A stretch of 46,425 nt of DNA. Source: Candidatus Baldrarchaeum yapensis (GTDB lineage: Archaea > Asgardarchaeota > Baldrarchaeia > Baldrarchaeales > Baldrarchaeaceae). The translations under genes and the position numbers were made by a program. The notes beneath the pieces are model-generated. The model was not told the DNA's origin and did not search any database. It was given only the letters and a program-made list of their open reading frames with translations. This document shows positions 1 through 8,296 of the stretch, piece by piece (positions within the stretch are counted from its first letter, which is position 1; each line of letters opens with the position of its first letter). Where the stretch lies: NCBI GenBank assembly GCA_016840465.1, contig JAEOSH010000013.1, positions 1-46,425 of the forward strand, in the 5' to 3' direction.

Positions 1-705
1 GCCGAACAGAAAGCTCACAATCTCCCTCCCGCGATACGCCCTCCTCACCTTCTCAAGCGTCCGCGCAAAGCTTCTAACCTCACTGGAGTAAATCCGGGAC
101 TTACACTCCCCCACCACTATTACCTCCCTGTCTCCTCTCCGCCCCACGCCGAAAAGGTTGATCTGCACCTCCTCCCCGTCCACCACTATAAACGAGGGAC
201 GTAACTCCTCAACATACACTCCCATATGCCGCTCAAGCCACCCCGGAACCATTACCCTCGCAATGTCCTCCAACCCGAACCCTATAACCGCACTCAGCCT
301 CCCAACCTCCTTCCTCAGCTCTCTGACCGCCTCCGATAATTTCCTAACCTCCTCCTCGGTTCTCCTCTGCGCCTCCGCCAGCTGTCTCACCTGCTCCTCC
401 GTCCTCCTCTGCGCCTCCGCGAGCTGGTCCACGCGCCTCGCGAGCTCATTCAGCCTCTCCTCCGTCCTTCGTTGCGCCTCCGCCAGCTGTCTCACCTGCT
501 CCTCCGTCCTCCTCTGCGCTTCCGCGAGTTCGTTCAGCCTCTCCTCGGTTCTCCTCTGCGCCTCCGCCAGTTCGGTTATCTTTTCGGACAGTCTGCTGAC
601 CTCCCTTGATAGCCTATCGAACTCCTCCCTCGTCACCTTTATGTCCTTAACCTTATCCTCAATTACCTTCACAATGAACTCATAAAGGTCGGAGCTTATC
701 GACAT
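1..705 (-). CDS. Coiled-coil protein with PD-(D/E)XK nuclease-like C-terminal domain (partial)
   Basis: This leftward gene is open from the ATG at 705 to the window edge (235 codons) and its 3' end is missing. The N-terminal ~50 residues are helical. Residues ~50-135 are an almost perfect tandem of 14-residue units of the type LAEAQRRTEEQVRQ or LAEAQRRTEERLNE, that is, paired heptads of a long coiled coil. The C-terminal part has a beta-strand pattern with VDGEEVQINLFG followed by VIVVGECKS, which fits the acidic residue plus E-x-K of PD-(D/E)XK folds. Archaeal DUF3782-type proteins have this layout. I infer a DNA-binding or nuclease-like protein; the substrate is unknown. The opposite strand is also open here because of the repeats, but encodes only low-complexity Ser/Cys/Leu sequence. 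The segment is visibly GC-richer than the genes to its right. Confidence 0.8.
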   Translation of the reverse strand, partial: MSISSDLYEFIVKVIEDKVKDIKVTREEFDRLSREVSRLSEKITELAEAQRRTEERLNELAEAQRRTEEQVRQLAEAQRRTEERLNELARRVDQLAEAQRRTEEQVRQLAEAQRRTEEEVRKLSEAVRELRKEVGRLSAVIGFGLEDIARVMVPGWLERHMGVYVEELRPSFIVVDGEEVQINLFGVGRRGDREVIVVGECKSRIYSSEVRSFARTLEKVRRAYRGREIVSFLFG

Positions 706-1135
706 GAGAACCACTCCACCCTAGAAAAAAGGAAAACAATATTTAACGTTTTCATTTCCACGAACCCGCCAAAAACCCACCGACGCTACCCCTATAGCCA
801 TCCTGGAGGCCACATCACAGTTTTGCAAGAGGCCATCCTCCCTTCAAATTATAAAACAAAACCTTGTCATCATCTACAATATCTCTCCAAATAGTTTTTA
901 ATAAAGCAGGGGCGCCCCTCCTCAATTAAAATTATGAAAACGGCCCTAGTTTAGAGAGTAACTTTTAATAAAAACCTTAATTAGTAACCTTAAACTAATC
1001 ACAAAATTCGGCCTCTTCAGAATACTAGTAGCGGAGATCCTCTCTACTACAGTTAAGGAATAAACATTCCTCAAATGCGATTGATAATTTTATATCGTTG
1101 GAAGTTAATTGGATTCTGCAAGAGGGTGTAAAAAC
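706..1135. other. AT-rich intergenic region with promoter for the 1136 gene
   Basis: This 430-base stretch has no credible coding frame. It lies between divergent genes and must hold promoters for both. A TATA-like TTTATAT at 1089-1095 lies about 25 bases before a likely start point near 1118, and a GAGGGTG ribosome-binding site at 1121-1127 precedes the ATG at 1136. The base composition switches here from GC-rich (left) to AT-rich (right). Confidence 0.5.
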
Positions 1136-1873
1136 ATGAAAGTGAACGCTTATATTACCATCGGATTTTGCATGATCATCTTTGGATCACTATTTGGTAC
1201 AGTATCTTATTTTGTTCTCTCCTCTACACCTCTTACGTCACTCGGCGTTTCAGCTATAATAATTGGATGCGTACTTATAGCAATAGGCATAGGCTCTCCG
1301 ATCGGCCCTCCAGATATAAGTAATCTAATGTTTGAAAGCAGTTTGGAGAATATTTCCGCTTTAATAGAGGAAATGGGACTTAAAAGCAATGCCATTTACT
1401 TACCTTCATCGATGGTCGAAAAGGGACCGCTAGCGCTCATTCCATTGAAAAACACCCCACTCGACGCAAAAATCACCTCTAAAATACCAAGGAGATTTAT
1501 AGTTAAATACGGAAGAGGTACAGAAGACTTAGGCATACTTATAGCAACCCCCGGCTCTATAGTCGCCAGAAATAATGAAATAGCAACAACCTCAACAATA
1601 AGCGATATAGAAGGCTTATTGAACTCCATAATTGCCAATAAGATGGAGCTTGCTGATAAAATATACGTCGAAGAAAGTGATAATACACTAATAATAGAGG
1701 CCTTAAAACCAAAATTCTGTGAACATCAATTACTTGCAAATAAAACCTTAGGAAGTATTCTAACAACCATTATAGCCTCCATAATAGCTGAGGCCTCAGG
1801 AAAACCCATTATGCTTCATAACGAGGAAAAAAGACGCGGAAAAATGATAGTAAAATTGAAATTCCTCGGGTGA
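1136..1873 (+). CDS. Two-TM membrane protein of unknown function, first gene of the MoxR/DUF58 cluster
   Basis: The product is 245 aa. Two hydrophobic segments (about residues 5-27 and 32-55) form a helical hairpin. They are followed by a soluble domain of about 185 residues, rich in short hydrophobic strands, which ends in a basic tail. I do not recognise a named family with certainty. The in-frame TTG at 1109 would lengthen the protein by nine codons, but the ATG at 1136 has the ribosome-binding site (GAGGGTG, 1121-1127), so I chose it. The next gene begins 4 bases after the stop, so the two are almost certainly co-transcribed. Its position ahead of MoxR, DUF58, DUF4129 and DUF4350 genes suggests a part in the same envelope complex; that is inference from context only. 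Confidence 0.75.
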   Translation: MKVNAYITIGFCMIIFGSLFGTVSYFVLSSTPLTSLGVSAIIIGCVLIAIGIGSPIGPPDISNLMFESSLENISALIEEMGLKSNAIYLPSSMVEKGPLALIPLKNTPLDAKITSKIPRRFIVKYGRGTEDLGILIATPGSIVARNNEIATTSTISDIEGLLNSIIANKMELADKIYVEESDNTLIIEALKPKFCEHQLLANKTLGSILTTIIASIIAEASGKPIMLHNEEKRRGKMIVKLKFLG

Positions 1874-1877
1874 GTAC

Positions 1878-2129
1878 ATGAAACCCCACGATCGATACCT
1901 TTTATCATTAGCAGCGGTGTTCACTTTAACGATAGTAGTGTTTTCAATGTACGGAGAAAATAGACTTGATCTATACTTTTCGTTACTCGTGCTGGAGTAC
2001 TTTATTATTACGTCATTACATTCTCCCTTTAAAAATAAGACAGAAAAAATGCTAAATTGCTTAGGCTTTGTGTTGTTTGCGATATTCATATACATAGTAA
2101 TTAATAGGATATTAAGCATCCTTTTCTAA
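1878..2129 (+). CDS. Small three-TM membrane protein
   Basis: This is an 83-residue, very hydrophobic protein with three likely membrane helices (residues ~8-25, ~32-48 and ~58-80) joined by short charged loops. The ATG follows the previous stop by 4 bases and the codon use matches the AT-rich neighbours. No catalytic motif is visible. Together with the upstream 2-TM protein it probably forms the membrane part of the cluster. It has no assigned function, and a spurious call is possible but unlikely given the clear helix pattern and the spacing. Confidence 0.65.
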   Translation: MKPHDRYLLSLAAVFTLTIVVFSMYGENRLDLYFSLLVLEYFIITSLHSPFKNKTEKMLNCLGFVLFAIFIYIVINRILSILF

Positions 2130-2288
2130 AACCGCATTTTCCTCCACTCACCCACTAACCAAATTATTTCGGATAATATCAGTGTTAAAATGTAAAAGTC
2201 CAGTCATTGCTTTTTTCGTGTAAAAGTTATATTCCAAACGTAGCTAATGCATAAATTAATTGAACAATAATCGTTTAGGGAGAGAATC

Positions 2289-4226
2289 GTGAAGGGGCTC
2301 CTCATACTTACCGTGATTGGATTATTGATAGTATCATCTCTCCACTTTGTAATCACTGCACAATATCCTAATAACCTAACTTATATTCCCCACGAAGACC
2401 CCAATACTGCGCAAGAACGAACAGATACAACTGGAATTCTCATGCTCTTCGTTAATATCTCCGAATTTGCCGCTTCAGAGAATTATGATGATGCTAAAAC
2501 GTTATTAGCGCAATTAAACAAGATCACCGTGTCTGAAGACCTCAAATACACCATTTGGAGACTTACAAATCTCTCAGCAGGACTCATCGACATATTACAA
2601 GAATTAAAGACCACATTACATCAAGCTGAAATACTATTAGATCAAATGTTGCTCAACGACTCCATTCCCTTAATAGAAAAAGCTGAAAACCTAACAAGAT
2701 CTGCAACGATTCTTCTGAGAGAAATAAAAGATGCTGTAGAAACCCTTTATTTGAGGCTTAATCTGCAGTCTGCAATGGAAATACACCTCAAAGACAAACT
2801 TGATAAACTTCTCGTCAAATTAGAAGACCTATTAAACAAGTATAAAAGCCTCTTAAACGATCTTAAAGAACGCGTCCACGAAATAAACGAAAGAAACCTT
2901 AATGAAACAATTCTTCTCCTGTACTGCAATACAACTAAAGCATTTGTTGGAAGTTTCGTAAAATTATATGGCACCTTGTCATGGAGCGGAGGAGCGCTCC
3001 CAGGTCGGCGGATTACCATCCTCTTGAATGAAGTCCCCCTACAGAACGTCACAACCGATAGTAATGGTAATTACGAGGTGATAGTAAAACTACCGTATAT
3101 CTATACAAATAGTATCTCCTTTAGAGCCTTATTTGTGCCGTCCGACGACGATAAACTCCACTTTTTGGGTTCTAAAAGTCCTCAGGTCACCGTGCAACTC
3201 CTCTTCTTCAAAACCTTCGTCAATGTAACAATAATGGGCGATGCCCATCCCGGCCTTCCCATAAATGTCACCGGAATAATACGTGTGAAAAATCAAACAA
3301 CACCGGGGAAAAAACTCTTCCAAATATTTATTGATAATAAACTCCTAGTAGAGGACCTCTCAAATCCAGATGGCACTTTCAACGTCTCTGTCACCTTAAA
3401 TCCTAATATTTCTGTCGGCCTGCATAAATTGACAGTACATGTAAAGCCGAATAAAACACACTCTGGGGCATCTGTAAACATAACATTCGCCGTGACGAAA
3501 TTACCGTTACACGTTCACTTAGATGCGCCATACCTCGTATTCGCACCATTAACAATGACAATTAAGGGTAATATATCATGGGAACAAGGCCCATTTTCTA
3601 ATGCAACAATAATAATAATGTGTGAAGACAGAATCTTTACGACAAAACCGGATGATCATGGATCCTTTAAGATCAATATCAATGTAGAATTCTTCCCCTC
3701 CATCATTATGGACGAAAAAATCGAGATCTTTATTAAACCAGTAGAACCGTGGTTCTCTGAAGAAAAAATCACAATTCGAATCGTGAAAATAAATATCGTA
3801 AATATGGGATTGCTTTTTATGTTTGCTGCTACATTCGGGTTTCTGGCCCTCCCTAAAAAGAGATTCACCATCAAGAAGCCAGCTAGAAAAGAGGAGTTGC
3901 CGGTGAAAGTCGAACCGCCCCATAAAACTATTCCGAGCGAAATGAAGATTAAAGTTTTGGAAAAAAACGTAAGGATGGTAGTTAAAATATACGAAGAGGC
4001 CTTAAAGACGTTACTCAGAAAATTAAACCTGAGAATTGAACCATATATGACTTTAAGAGAAATCCTAAAACTGGTATCCTCAGACCTTAAGGAAACTTAC
4101 AAGCCCTTCTCCAAATTGACTTTTATTGTCGAAAAATCTATTTACTCGATGCACCCTCCCTCAGAAAAAGAAATAGAAGAGGCAAGGCACCTCTTAGAAG
4201 ATATTAAGAGGGGGACTGGAGAGTGA
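2289..4226 (+). CDS. Secreted Ig-like repeat protein with TM anchor and DUF4129-like cytoplasmic tail
   Basis: The product is 645 aa starting at GTG 2289, after an AGGGAGAG ribosome-binding site. Residues 1-24 look like a signal peptide. Residues ~45-205 are helical and coiled-coil-like. Residues ~220-500 hold about three tandem beta-sandwich units of the Ig-like/carboxypeptidase-regulatory type, recognisable from repeated patterns such as N-V-T-T-D-S-N-G-N-Y and D-G-T-F-N-V. There are many N-x-S/T sites, as expected for a glycosylated exterior domain. One membrane helix (~515-533) is followed by a basic stretch and a cytosolic helical domain with the T-L-R-E-I pattern of DUF4129. DUF4129 domains commonly accompany MoxR and DUF58 genes, where they are thought to act in the envelope. 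The stop overlaps the next start by 4 bases (GTGA), so translation is coupled. Confidence 0.8.
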   Translation: MKGLLILTVIGLLIVSSLHFVITAQYPNNLTYIPHEDPNTAQERTDTTGILMLFVNISEFAASENYDDAKTLLAQLNKITVSEDLKYTIWRLTNLSAGLIDILQELKTTLHQAEILLDQMLLNDSIPLIEKAENLTRSATILLREIKDAVETLYLRLNLQSAMEIHLKDKLDKLLVKLEDLLNKYKSLLNDLKERVHEINERNLNETILLLYCNTTKAFVGSFVKLYGTLSWSGGALPGRRITILLNEVPLQNVTTDSNGNYEVIVKLPYIYTNSISFRALFVPSDDDKLHFLGSKSPQVTVQLLFFKTFVNVTIMGDAHPGLPINVTGIIRVKNQTTPGKKLFQIFIDNKLLVEDLSNPDGTFNVSVTLNPNISVGLHKLTVHVKPNKTHSGASVNITFAVTKLPLHVHLDAPYLVFAPLTMTIKGNISWEQGPFSNATIIIMCEDRIFTTKPDDHGSFKININVEFFPSIIMDEKIEIFIKPVEPWFSEEKITIRIVKINIVNMGLLFMFAATFGFLALPKKRFTIKKPARKEELPVKVEPPHKTIPSEMKIKVLEKNVRMVVKIYEEALKTLLRKLNLRIEPYMTLREILKLVSSDLKETYKPFSKLTFIVEKSIYSMHPPSEKEIEEARHLLEDIKRGTGE

Positions 4227-5134
4227 AATTACTTAAAGTACTCGCAATAACTTTACTCGCATCTTTGATCCTATCTGCATCTATAATATGGTTCTACCCC
4301 CAAACAGGAGACTTTAAACCGGATAACTCCTTCTGGAACGGCTCAAGCAAGTTCGTAAAGACATCAAATGCTACAATAATAAATTCTCTGAAAGACATCC
4401 CCTCAAATGCCAAATCTGTAATGCTACTAACAATTCCATACACGCATTATGACACGTGGGAGCTTGAAACGCTGAAAAGTTTCTTAACCGAGGGAGGTAT
4501 ACTGGTTCTTATGGACGACTACGGGTATGGAAATGAGTTGTTGGAGTATCTAAACTTAAGTGTAAGATTCTCAGGAAAACCCCTCTTGGATCCCCTCTTT
4601 AACTACAAAAATAAATGGTTCCCCAAAATAAGCATATTCTCAAATCACACAATCTTCCAGAACGTGACAACCGTACTTTTTAATCACGCAACGGCCCTCG
4701 TCAACACATCTGATGTCGAAGTTTTGGCTTGGTCTTCTAGTTTTAGCTTCTTGGATCTAAATGATGATGGAAAATACACATCAAATGAACCCATGGGCCC
4801 CCTCCCCGTTATAGCCAAAAAAGACTTTGGAAATGGATCACTGATACTAATTTCCGATCCTAGCATCATAATAAACTCCATGATCGATATGGAGGATAAT
4901 CAAAAATTCCTAACAAACCTCATAAACGTACACGGAAAACCCTTACACGTTCTTTTCGATATTTCACACCTGCCAAGGACAGCAATCGACGACGCTAAAG
5001 ACGCTCTCAGATACCTACGCGATATCGCCTTAACACCCCCTATTTCCTTCATATTAGTACTGATAACCGTAATCATCCTCCTAAAACCATTACAAAAGGG
5101 TGGAAAAAGATATGGATCAGAAAGAGGCAAATGA
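4223..5134 (+). CDS. DUF4350-type membrane protein
   Basis: The product is 303 aa starting at GTG 4223, which overlaps the upstream TGA. It has an N-terminal signal/anchor helix (~5-25). Its extracytoplasmic domain resembles a class I glutamine-amidotransferase-like Rossmann fold, with L-K-S-F-L-T-E-G-G-I-L-V-L-M-D-D near residue 90 and the n-E-L-L-E-Y-L pattern of DUF4350. A second membrane helix is at ~275-295. DUF4350 proteins are routinely encoded beside MoxR and DUF58 genes; no enzymatic activity is established. Its 3' end overlaps the MoxR start by 23 bases, supporting one transcript. Confidence 0.75.
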   Translation: MKLLKVLAITLLASLILSASIIWFYPQTGDFKPDNSFWNGSSKFVKTSNATIINSLKDIPSNAKSVMLLTIPYTHYDTWELETLKSFLTEGGILVLMDDYGYGNELLEYLNLSVRFSGKPLLDPLFNYKNKWFPKISIFSNHTIFQNVTTVLFNHATALVNTSDVEVLAWSSSFSFLDLNDDGKYTSNEPMGPLPVIAKKDFGNGSLILISDPSIIINSMIDMEDNQKFLTNLINVHGKPLHVLFDISHLPRTAIDDAKDALRYLRDIALTPPISFILVLITVIILLKPLQKGGKRYGSERGK

Positions 5135-6062
5135 AAAGATAAGAAGCATACTTAAAGAAATATCCAAGGTTGTAGTGGGAAAAGATTATGAGAAAAAATT
5201 GCTTCTGATAGCACTCCTAAGCGAAGGACATGTACTAATTGAAGGGCATATCGGTACTGGAAAAACAACATTGGCCAGAACGTTTGCTCAAGTTATAGGC
5301 ATGGAGTTTAAAAGAGTACAAATGATGCCCGATATGCTGCCGTCCGATATAATCGGGTTCTACATGTATAGCCTAGATGGATCATCAAAACTAATTAAGG
5401 GTCCTGTTTTCACAAATATACTGCTCGCTGATGAACTCAACAGAGCGTCGCCAAGAACTCAGGCCGCTCTGCTCGAAGCTATGCAAGAAGGCAGAGTAAG
5501 TATAGAGGGGCAGACTTTCGAATTACCTAAACCGTTCATGGTGATTGCAACCCAAATACCCTATGGAGGAGCAGGAACATATCCACTCCCCGAAACACAG
5601 CTGGATAGATTCATGTTTAGATGCTGGAGTGACCTGCCGAGCCCTGAGGAAGAAATTTCAATAATAGATAATATAGATCTCATAGAGGAATTCCGTACGG
5701 AACCAGTTATAACTCCAAACGAAGTACTGGAAATCATATCACTTACCAAAAGGGTATACGTTTCTGACGCCGTCAAGAACTATATAATCGAGATAATTAA
5801 CCGCATACGCCAAAACTCAGATGTACTTTCTGGCCCCAGCCCAAGAGGTAGTATTTCACTCTACAAAGGCTCTAGGGCTCTGGCCCTAATAAATGGACGT
5901 GACTACGTCATACCAGATGATATAAAAGAGCTTACTATACCAGCCCTCATTCATAGAATCCGATTAAAACCAGAAGCAGAGACAGAAGGCATAAAACCCG
6001 AAGATATAATAGAGAGGGCTTTAAAAGAAGTTCCTGTTCCAAAAGCGGGACTGAAAACCTAA
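5112..6062 (+). CDS. MoxR-family AAA+ ATPase
   Basis: The product is 316 aa, the usual MoxR length. The Walker A is GHIGTGKT at residues 45-52 and the Walker B is ILLADE (D107, E108), followed by the LNRASPRTQAALLEAMQE segment of the family. The ATQIP sensor and an LDRF arginine-finger region follow. MoxR ATPases act as chaperones that mature or activate partner proteins, often with VWA or DUF58 partners; the DUF58 gene is directly downstream here. The GTG at 5100 is in frame, but GGGTGG at 5098-5103 is best spaced for the ATG at 5112. The Walker A begins GHIG rather than the common GVPG, but the phosphate-binding Lys is present. Confidence 0.93.
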   Translation: MDQKEANEKIRSILKEISKVVVGKDYEKKLLLIALLSEGHVLIEGHIGTGKTTLARTFAQVIGMEFKRVQMMPDMLPSDIIGFYMYSLDGSSKLIKGPVFTNILLADELNRASPRTQAALLEAMQEGRVSIEGQTFELPKPFMVIATQIPYGGAGTYPLPETQLDRFMFRCWSDLPSPEEEISIIDNIDLIEEFRTEPVITPNEVLEIISLTKRVYVSDAVKNYIIEIINRIRQNSDVLSGPSPRGSISLYKGSRALALINGRDYVIPDDIKELTIPALIHRIRLKPEAETEGIKPEDIIERALKEVPVPKAGLKT

Positions 6063-6077
6063 AATGGAGGGAATATT

Positions 6078-7622
6078 ATTCTAAGAGCAAAAATTATTCC
6101 TGAAATCTATGCAGTGATTCTTTTCGCGACATCTGCAGTATTCACTCCTCTCGTAAATGCCATTATTTGCATTGCCTTTTCTCTTTTATACGCGTTCTCA
6201 ATAATAAGAGGATTAAAGCCGCATAATTCGATGATTGTAAATTTCCTGTCTATAACGCTTGGGTCGATGTGTATAAACCCACTTACGGGCTACCCTTTAT
6301 CTACAATTCTAACAGCACCGCTCTTACTTAACATAGATAATGACCTGAAAAACCTTGCACCTCAATGGCTGGAAGAAAATTCCGGTAAAGAACTCGCCAC
6401 TACAGCTTTTAAAAGCCTAGAAATTTCCTCTATAGCAACATTGCTCCTATCTATCATAATAAATAGTCATACATTGATGCTGAGCTCAGCTCTTATTCTT
6501 ATAAGTGTCCTTCTGATGACAGTTCACTCCATGATGAGGTTAAAGATTCCAGCAGTAGAAGTAAAGAGAAAAACTGTTAGAGTATTAGTAGGAGACGAAA
6601 AAACCATCCCCATCTCCATACATTCTAAAACCCTCATGACAATTTATGGAAAACTCGAAGAAGAGCACGACTGGATGAAAATACATCCCAAATACATTAA
6701 ATTGAATCAAAATGCGCAAGCAAAAATCACTATAAAAATAAAACCACCTCTTGCAGCACCAGTCAACCCTAAACTGAAAATCGTATGGACAGATACTAGA
6801 GGATTGATATTTAAGTATCAAGATGTAACCCCCATCGATCTACATATTATCCCAAAAGCCAAATACGCAGAATGGCTGGCAAGAAGATTCCTAGAAGGAG
6901 AACTCCCGGAAACCGAAAGCACCATCGCATTATCGGAAATAAAAGTAGTCACACACCAAAGAAGGGGAATCGAATTCTACAAAAATCGCCCCTACTCACC
7001 TGGTGACCCATTAAAAAATATAGACTGGAAAAAATCTATTAAATTAAGAGAGTTGATAACCAAGCAATTCGCAGGTATAGGAGAAAGTGCCGTCATGATG
7101 ATCATTTGCCTAACCGCTCAAAACGAAGAAGAGGCCGACCAATTATCCTACAACATGGTGGCCTCGGCACTCACTCTAGCAACGGAGGCCATCCCAACAG
7201 GACTTGTGGCTTACAATAATAAGGAAGTACTAATAACGTTGAAACCCGGAAACCCTATTGACGTATTAAAGAAAACACTCGACCTCACAAAAAAGATAAC
7301 GTTCGTACATGTACCGGAAAGAGTATTAGACCCACCAGACGCTCAAAATCTTGAAAAATTGCTGCAAAGGCTCGAAAAAGTCGAAAGCAAGCCCTTTAAG
7401 AAAGTTTTTGAAATACTCACACTCGAACAAAAATCCATAGAGGCTCACGCACGGTTACATCCAGCCTATGACGCACTTATAAAAGTACGATCACTGCTAC
7501 CTCCCCCCGCCACGCTCTTAATAATCTCCCCGTGGTCCCATGATGCTGAGGCACTTTCTGTCGGCTTATCAAAAATCTGTAAAAACTATACAGTATTACT
7601 CGTACCGCTTTCCCAATCATAG
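6078..7622 (+). CDS. DUF58 protein (MoxR partner), probable non-AUG start
   Basis: The product is about 514 aa if it starts at ATT 6078, or 502 aa from GTG 6114. Two hydrophobic hairpins lie in the first ~150 residues. A beta-sandwich region (~170-250) follows, then the DUF58 core, with the hallmark F-Y-K-N-R-P-Y-S-P-G-D-P followed by I-D-W-K-K-S. The C-terminal half has a VWA-like pattern. DUF58 proteins are the standard partners of MoxR ATPases in envelope-linked modules. Start choice: a strong GGAGGG at 6066-6071 sits 6 bases before ATT 6078, whereas GTG 6114 lies inside the first membrane helix and has no ribosome-binding site. The ATG at 6064 opens only a six-codon frame. Confidence 0.88.
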   Translation: MLRAKIIPEIYAVILFATSAVFTPLVNAIICIAFSLLYAFSIIRGLKPHNSMIVNFLSITLGSMCINPLTGYPLSTILTAPLLLNIDNDLKNLAPQWLEENSGKELATTAFKSLEISSIATLLLSIIINSHTLMLSSALILISVLLMTVHSMMRLKIPAVEVKRKTVRVLVGDEKTIPISIHSKTLMTIYGKLEEEHDWMKIHPKYIKLNQNAQAKITIKIKPPLAAPVNPKLKIVWTDTRGLIFKYQDVTPIDLHIIPKAKYAEWLARRFLEGELPETESTIALSEIKVVTHQRRGIEFYKNRPYSPGDPLKNIDWKKSIKLRELITKQFAGIGESAVMMIICLTAQNEEEADQLSYNMVASALTLATEAIPTGLVAYNNKEVLITLKPGNPIDVLKKTLDLTKKITFVHVPERVLDPPDAQNLEKLLQRLEKVESKPFKKVFEILTLEQKSIEAHARLHPAYDALIKVRSLLPPPATLLIISPWSHDAEALSVGLSKICKNYTVLLVPLSQS

Positions 7623-7638
7623 AAGAGGAGGAAAAAAC

Positions 7639-8274
7639 GTGAAAAAGAGAAAAATGAAAAGGAAGAAGAAAGTAACCCCTGAAGATAAACTTGGAGGAAA
7701 GAAAATTTCAGATTTTATACGCTCCCTAAACACGCCCATCACGCTATCCGAACTAATAGATATCCTCACAAAGAAATATGCAATTAAACTCGAAGAAGCA
7801 GCTAAAATGATCTATGTTGCATGGAAAAATGGAGAACTGGAAATGCTAGAACCAAAACCGCCCAGAAACCTCCTCTCATACACGTTTACATTAAGAAGTC
7901 TTTGGTTCTGGCTCCTCACAACCCTAATTGGAATAACTATAGCAATAGTACTCTACGTCTCAGAACCCCCTCTAATCTACCTCAGATACGTCCTCGGATC
8001 CGTATTCGTTCTTTACCTCCCCGGCGCAACATTAATAGAAGCCCTATACCCCAGAGGCGAAGATTTAGAACCTCTGGAAAGGCTCGCGCTCTCTATAGGA
8101 CTAAGCCTCGCAGTCGTGCCACTAATAGGATTAGTACTCAATTATACACCTTGGGGAATAAGACTCCAGCCCATCCTCACAGCATTGGCCCTTTTCACGG
8201 AATGCATGGCAATAGCAGCTCTAATCCGAAAATACAAATACTATAAACTGAGACTGGAGGAACTAAAGTTTTAA
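7639..8274 (+). CDS. DUF1616-like membrane protein
   Basis: The product is 211 aa from GTG 7639, preceded by GAGGAGG. The first ~45 residues are strongly basic (K/R runs). A winged-helix-like helical segment (~25-70) follows, then membrane helices at about 95-115, 125-145, 160-180 and 180-200. The stretch Y-L-P-G-A-T-L-I-E-A-L-Y-P through L-E-R-L-A-L-S-I-G-L-S-L-A-V-V-P and N-Y-T-P-W-G-I-R matches the DUF1616 signature. In archaea DUF1616 domains occur beside glycan and envelope genes. It closes the rightward MoxR/DUF58 run and converges with the leftward flippase gene. Confidence 0.8.
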   Translation: MKKRKMKRKKKVTPEDKLGGKKISDFIRSLNTPITLSELIDILTKKYAIKLEEAAKMIYVAWKNGELEMLEPKPPRNLLSYTFTLRSLWFWLLTTLIGITIAIVLYVSEPPLIYLRYVLGSVFVLYLPGATLIEALYPRGEDLEPLERLALSIGLSLAVVPLIGLVLNYTPWGIRLQPILTALALFTECMAIAALIRKYKYYKLRLEELKF

Positions 8275-8296
8275 TCACCGGATAACGAGAAAACAG

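Noticed and set aside
340-580. Regular ~42-base repeats that might suggest a CRISPR or tandem-repeat array
   Set aside because: The units are contiguous, without spacers, and translate on the minus strand into paired heptads; they are coding repeats.
158-685. Plus-strand open frame of 175 codons, Ser/Cys/Leu-rich
   Set aside because: It is the reverse of the coiled-coil repeats of the leftward gene at 1-705, which has real domain structure and a nuclease-like motif.
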